Assembly (NCBI RefSeq): GCF_000276665.1
Contig: NW_004955502.1
Span: forward strand, 3,879,883-3,943,882
DNA from: Chinchilla lanigera
Taxonomy: Eukaryota; Chordata; Mammalia; Rodentia; Chinchillidae
Length of the DNA: 64,000 nucleotides
Direction of reading: 5' to 3'
Every line of letters starts with the position of its first letter. The stretch's first letter is position 1. The notes under the pieces are model-generated. The model did no database searches, had not been told where the DNA came from, and was given only the letters and a program-made list of their open reading frames with translations. The position numbers and the translations under genes are program-made. This document shows, piece after piece, positions 59,393 to 64,000 of this stretch.

Positions 59393-60886
59393 GAAACATA
59401 ACCTACTAAAGCACAAACACTTAAGCTCTCCAAGAGTGGGTCCCTTCTGACTTCTCCAATAGAGCGCATCAATTAAGCCTCTGGGTGGGCTCTGGGGAGA
59501 AAGAAGGTATACAGTTTGGGATAAAATTTTTGTTCAAAATATTTTTCTGAAACTTTTCTCTTACCCCTACTCTTATTTTTAGAAAAGAAAGAAGGGAAGA
59601 GCGAAAAAAACTGGCTGGAAATGAATTCTGATTATGTCTACTCCTCACTTTTTTCTTTGACCTACAAAGATACATTGTTGGAGTCTTTTGCTTTGCTTTT
59701 TTAAGGCTCTCCCTGTTCCTGGATGTGGGCAAACTGCTTAAGTAGAAACCACCCAAAGAAGTTATTAAGTATTACAAAAGGAAAATGAAACCATTGATGA
59801 AACCTACTGGAGATTGTTTGGGGGGTGGCCAAATGTCAGAGGCCTGTGAAATAACACGGAGTGGTGAACTGAAAATGTATTCATGCGTCAATTCTTGCCA
59901 CATAAGGTTTGCTTGGAGGCCCCAAAGCAAGCAGCATAGCTCATCTAAGTGAAGAGCTGGCCAAGATCATCTGATGACCTCAGCATCGAATGACACCATA
60001 CACTGTCTCTGATCCCGCTTGGTTTTATTTTAACATTCCAATTTTTATTGCTTCTCTTCAGTGAGTGTCAACAAAGATTCCCTGCCACTGGCTTTTGAAA
60101 TATTTTCTTAACTCATGAGCTGAATTTTTAAAGTGTATTTTTAAAAAATATGCATCTGTATGTTATTAATTACTAATACATACTTCTGATAGGGTTGGAC
60201 TAAATGAGAGTGATTGCTTTCACCACATTATCTAGCTAAGTAGATACTCGTCCTACTAAAAGAATTTTTACATAAAACAAAAATGAAATTTAAAAGGCTG
60301 TATCCTATTAGACAGATACTGAGGTTTTTTTTAACCTCCTTCTCAGTTCTCTCTGCCCTATCATTCAGTCATTGTATACTTTTCAAAACAACACTACCCT
60401 TACTAGGGCAGTGAATTGGCTTACTGAATCCATTGCTTTTTAATACCCTCTTGGAACTCCATTCTGCCATTGCTTTTATACCAACGTCTACATTCCCTTA
60501 CAGACACATACTTTTCTGTTCCTTTTTTTATCCACTGATTTAATGGGGATGCATTTCATTTCCAGTCTTTCCAAATATCAAATATTTAGCCTGCCCACAC
60601 ACTTTGTGTTCCCAAGAGAAGTACAAGATAATTTTCATGTCCTAAAGTGGATAGCTGAATTTTATCTAGGAATAATGTTAAATATTAAGTAATTTCTGTA
60701 CGTGATAATTCAAAATCAAGAAATTAGCTTACAAAGTAAAAACCTTGATATTTCAGCTCTCGTAAAGTGAAACAATTGCCAGAATTATTAACATGAAAAG
60801 GACTTTCATTTTCCACCAAGGCTTGATTTAATCCTCAGGTTGGGAATGGGACTTCATCTTTTATTTCTAAAATTCCACTGTGAGTC

Positions 60887-61253
60887 CGTCTCAGTTACTT
60901 TTTTCTTCTTGCTGAGACAAAATACCTGACACCCAGAATTAAGGAAGGAAAGGTTTATTTAGCTCACAGTTTGGGAGGTTTCAGGCCATAATCAGCTGAC
61001 TCCAAGGCAGGGGGTCACGGCACAAGGGCAGCAGTCCAAGGCAGCCAAAGATGGCCAAACCAATAAGAACAAAAAGGGGGAGTGGCAAAGAGCAAACCTC
61101 TTTCCCTCTCTCATACTGTATGTAAACTACCCACCCCAGGGTGCTTGTCATACCTATAATCCCAGCATTGAACCATGGATCAATCATAAACTCTAGAATC
61201 CCGCCCCATAACTGCATGAGGCTTTAGGAGACATCCAGACACAAACCATAACA
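60887..61253 (-). mobile_element. solo MaLR LTR
   Basis: On the minus strand it begins TGTTATGGTTTGTGTCTGG, carries ACTGTGAGCTAAATAAACC and ends AGTAACTGAGACG. The flanks GAGTC (60882-60886) and GAGTT (61254-61258) are a plausible 5-bp duplication. No internal region is present. Confidence 0.75.
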
Positions 61254-61694
61254 GAGTTCCAGTCCTAATTATGTGCTTTTATACAGCTCATCTCAAAAGA
61301 AAACCAATGCGATTTGGTCAGCTGAGCTCTTCTGAGTGTTACCAAAGAAATCCACTGAAGCAGAATGCTTGCTAGTTTTTTTTTTCTGGCTTTGGAGGAT
61401 ATGATTTGTTTAGAAGAGAGATAAGACATAGTAGTGATAAAAACATAACTGACCCGAACAAGCTGATTCATGAAGAAATATTTAATACTTTTGACTTTTT
61501 CTCTAGCCACAATGTTGGGTATATAACTCTTCCGGAGTTTACTGTAATAACCCCATGGACCTCTCTTTCTATGTGACTTTTTGCTTTTGAACAAATCATC
61601 TCATCAAATTTGATTCCAAGAAACATGGTCTCTGCTACTTTTAAAATATGGAATATAGAGAGCTTCCATCCACAAAAACATGTTATAAAACAAT

Positions 61695-61885
61695 AGCTAA
61701 CACACACAGCCCTACTGTGTGCGAGCCATTGCCCTGAATCATCTTGCATAACTGTCTGACCTGCCCTATAAAGTACTATCATTACCATCTCTTTCAGATC
61801 AGGTGTCTGAGGCACGGAGAAGTCAAGCAACAAATACGGAGCCCCTAGAATTGGAGTTCAAGTAAGCTGGGCTCAGGGTCTTCTC
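61695..61885 (-). mobile_element. MIR SINE fragment
   Basis: CCTACTGTGTGCGAGCCATT, AAAGTACTATCATTACCATC and GGTGTCTGAGGCACGGAGAA are an antisense MIR with core and 3' part. Confidence 0.7.
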
Positions 61886-63337
61886 TTTCACTGTCTCTCC
61901 TTAGGCCACAGTAGCGTACTTTTTAGCTTGGACATAGAATTTTTCCTTTGCCCCAAATTATGTTTACATAGACACTTCAAGTGGGACAGTAGATACTTTT
62001 TCACTCAACACAATAAAGATGTTTCTAAGTCTTCAGAGAGTAAAGAGAAAAACCAAGTCCATTGTTCTCAAAGCACAGAACCAGTTGAAGAGTTTGTCCT
62101 GACTGCTGTGTCATTCAAGAAACACCCGGGGACCTGGAGTGTAGTGAGAGACCCATCCCTGGACCTGACAGACATAAGGCATCTATTTAATTCCTTTAGG
62201 CTGCCTTAGTTTCCACGCGCCGAGTTGCCTGGAGGGAGAAAGTAGAAAACAAACATTCCAGAATCCTTACTGCATACCACCTTGATACAGGTGCTGAGCA
62301 GAAGACAGCATGAGGCAGAGCGGTCAAGGGGCAGCAGTAAAGATTCTCTCACAGGCACCCACAAGAGCTTCCAAGTGGGGTGGAGGCTTGCAAAGACTCA
62401 GTCACCGCACAAGCAGTCCGGTACTTCTCTGCAGTGCCCTCCCCTTCCCCAGTGTGTCTGTCCTCTCTTCCCACGCCTTGTGGTCTCCTTTGTCATGTGC
62501 CATATTTCTTTCCACACTTATAGCACTTCCCTTTCTTCCCCTCCCTGTGAAGCCCACCTATACCTGCTCTTTCTGCATTCTCATACCTTTAAGGCCCAGC
62601 TTTGGATATGTAACAATCAGAGGTAACATGTTAAATGTGCACCAACCAACAAGAATGGGTGCCAGGTGTCACGCTGCAGTCAGCTTCCGAGGCCCCCTGC
62701 GGACCAAGATTTAACCCTGTGCTTTCTGTTTCAGGAACAGGAGCAAAAATCCCAGAGGAGAACTGGACAGTGAAGGTGACACACTCAAGCAGAAGTAATA
62801 CTGGCCTAATTGTAAACAACTAGTTTGCCCATCCTGACATGTATTGTTTGCTATAACTCCTGCTGAAAATAAAAATCATGAAAAGCAAGATTAAAAATAA
62901 AGACTAAATGGGAGAAAATCTTTGCCAGTAACTCCTCTGATGGAAGATTAATATCCAGAATACATAAAGAACTCAAAAACCTCAACAACAATAGAACAAG
63001 CAATCCAGTCAAAATGTGCAACTCATCTAAGCAAACACTTCTTCTCAGAAAAAGAAGTACAAGTGGCCAATAAATATTTGAAAAAAAGCTCAACATCTTT
63101 TGCCATTAAAGAAATACAAACCAAGACTACATTGAGATTCCATCTTAGCCCAGCCCGAATGGCTATTACCAAGGGGTGAAGAAAAAGGAAAGAAAATGCT
63201 GGCAAAGACTTAGAAAGAAACCCTTATATACTGTTGGTGTGGATATAAATTAGTATGGTCACTATGAAAAGCAGTATGGAATTTCCTCCAAAAGCTAAAA
63301 ATAGAACTAGCATATGATTCTGCAGCCCCATTCCTGG

Positions 63338-63340
<3 letters not shown>

Positions 63341-63386
<46 letters not shown>
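63341..63386. repeat. (CA)23 microsatellite in L1
   Basis: Uninterrupted CA repeat of 46 bases, where related L1 copies have ordinary sequence. Confidence 0.95.
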
Positions 63387-63389
<3 letters not shown>

Positions 63390-63703
63390 CCAGAGGAAAT
63401 GAAGTCAGCCCACAAAAGACTGACTTGCACACTGATGTCTACTGAAGCTCTATTCACAATAACCAAGATATAGAGCCTGCCTAGATGCCTATCAACAATT
63501 AATGAATAAAGAAAATGCAGTTTAAAATACACAGTAGAGTAATAATCGGCCATGAGGAATCAAATCATGTCATTTGCAGGAAAATAGATGAAACTGGAGG
63601 ACATCCCATTAAGCAAAATAAGCCAGACTCAGAAACACAAGTATTATATGTTTTCTCTCATCTGGGGAAAATAAAAAAAAAAAAAATTTAAGAAAAAACA
63701 TGA

Positions 63704-63802
63704 GGCCAGGGATTTAGCTCAGTGGCATAGCGCCTCCTGGCAAGTGTGAGGTGGTGAGTTCAATTCCCAGTACCAAAAATAAATAAATAAATAAAATTAA
63801 AT
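63704..63802 (+). mobile_element. ID-type SINE inside L1
   Basis: GGCCAGGGATTTAGCTCAGT, GGCATAGCGCCTCCTGGCAA, GAGTTCAATTCCCAGTACC and an AAAT-rich tail. Duplication AAAAACATGA at 63694-63703 and 63803-63812. Confidence 0.93.
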
Positions 63803-64000
63803 AAAAACATGACCTGAAAATAGAAGAGCGACGATTAGAGTAGGGAAAAGGAGCCAGAAGACAGGGAAAGAAGACAAGGGGGTGGAGATGATCAAACTAT
63901 GATAAATGTGTATGTGAAAATATCACAGTAACCCCCATTAATTTGTAAAATTAATGTGCATTAAATAACAAGAATAAGCCTATATCTTACTAATCTTATC

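Larger units (their letters stand above)
62860..63975 (+). mobile_element. 5'-truncated older L1, ORF2 C-terminus and 3' end
   Basis: Begins AATGGGAGAAAATCTTTGCC, then AATATCCAGAATACATAAAG, ACTGTTGGTGTGGATATAAA and the AATGGACTGG-like final ORF2 region, with a 3' end AAACTATGATAAATGTGTAT...TTAATGTGCATTAAATAA. It is a different, older subfamily from the two other L1 copies. It contains a (CA)23 repeat and an ID SINE. Confidence 0.8.
21541..64000 (-). other. FILIP1: FILIP1 upstream intron and/or 5' flanking region (partial)
   Basis: Sequence upstream of the coding-start exon in gene orientation. In known mammals the first FILIP1 exon is non-coding and far upstream, so this is most likely the first intron; the window cannot prove it. 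Apart from the repeats listed, I see nothing recognisable in 21575-22930, 24020-25915, 26295-27725, 27855-28795, 29300-30055, 30165-30895, 31095-32595, 32755-34525, 34690-35535, 35640-36270, 36400-36950, 36980-38425, 39140-41635, 41810-42310, 43060-43380, 43410-44240, 44385-45865, 46480-47995, 54125-54810, 55420-56510, 56580-57305, 57390-59260, 59395-60880, 61260-61690 and 61890-62855. Confidence 0.6.

Noticed and set aside
61265..61833. Two overlapping minus-strand frames of 109 and 121 codons
   Set aside because: Part of the second lies in a MIR fragment; no family resemblance.

Overview
This is a window of mammalian nuclear DNA, most likely from a non-murid rodent. The organism call rests on three things. 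There are many tRNA-Ala-derived ID-type SINEs. There are 7SL-derived B1 monomers and composite B1-dID SINEs, a combination known from squirrel-related and some other non-murid rodents. There are also ORR1/MT-like MaLR LTRs and a rodent-style L1. Bacterial features (operons, ribosome binding sites, CRISPR, IS elements) are absent, and most open reading frames are chance or repeat-derived.

The only functional protein-coding sequence I can support is one exon on the minus strand at 21259-21540. It carries the first 92 codons of FILIP1 (filamin-A-interacting protein 1), with a splice acceptor six bases before the ATG and a donor after codon 92. The window is therefore read as the interior of FILIP1, transcribed right to left. 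Positions 21541-64000 are the intron upstream of the first coding exon and 1-21258 are the following intron. No second FILIP1 exon was recognised.

The rest is intron filled with mobile-element remains. Left part (1-21 kb): an ancient L2, an old L1/HAL1 end, a MaLR provirus with both LTRs (4785-6738), a MER5-like hAT fragment, and a 5'-truncated L1 (14547-16702) with clear target-site duplications that carries two SINE insertions. Middle (21-48 kb): SINEs, MIR and L2 fossils, a Tigger-like MITE and several simple repeats, including a TG/CA palindrome. Right part (48-64 kb): a large retrotransposed block (48013-53482) made of a 5'-truncated minus-strand L1 joined directly to a processed pseudogene of FYTTD1 (UIF) in the same orientation, then MaLR-type LTRs, a small hAT MITE and an L1 fragment with a (CA)23 microsatellite.

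The most interesting observation is that L1/FYTTD1 block. The two parts share orientation, no poly(A) separates them, and one pair of diverged target-site duplications can be drawn around the whole. This is the pattern expected of an RNA template switch during L1 reverse transcription. Secondary observations are a telomere-like filler at an L1 5' junction, a tandem duplication in the L1 3' UTR, an A-rich (lysine-coding) tract inside L1 ORF2, a SINE subfamily with long perfect target-site duplications, and an unclassified hairpin-bearing segment next to the FYTTD1 copy. All identifications come from reading the sequence and recalling families; no alignment or database search was run.
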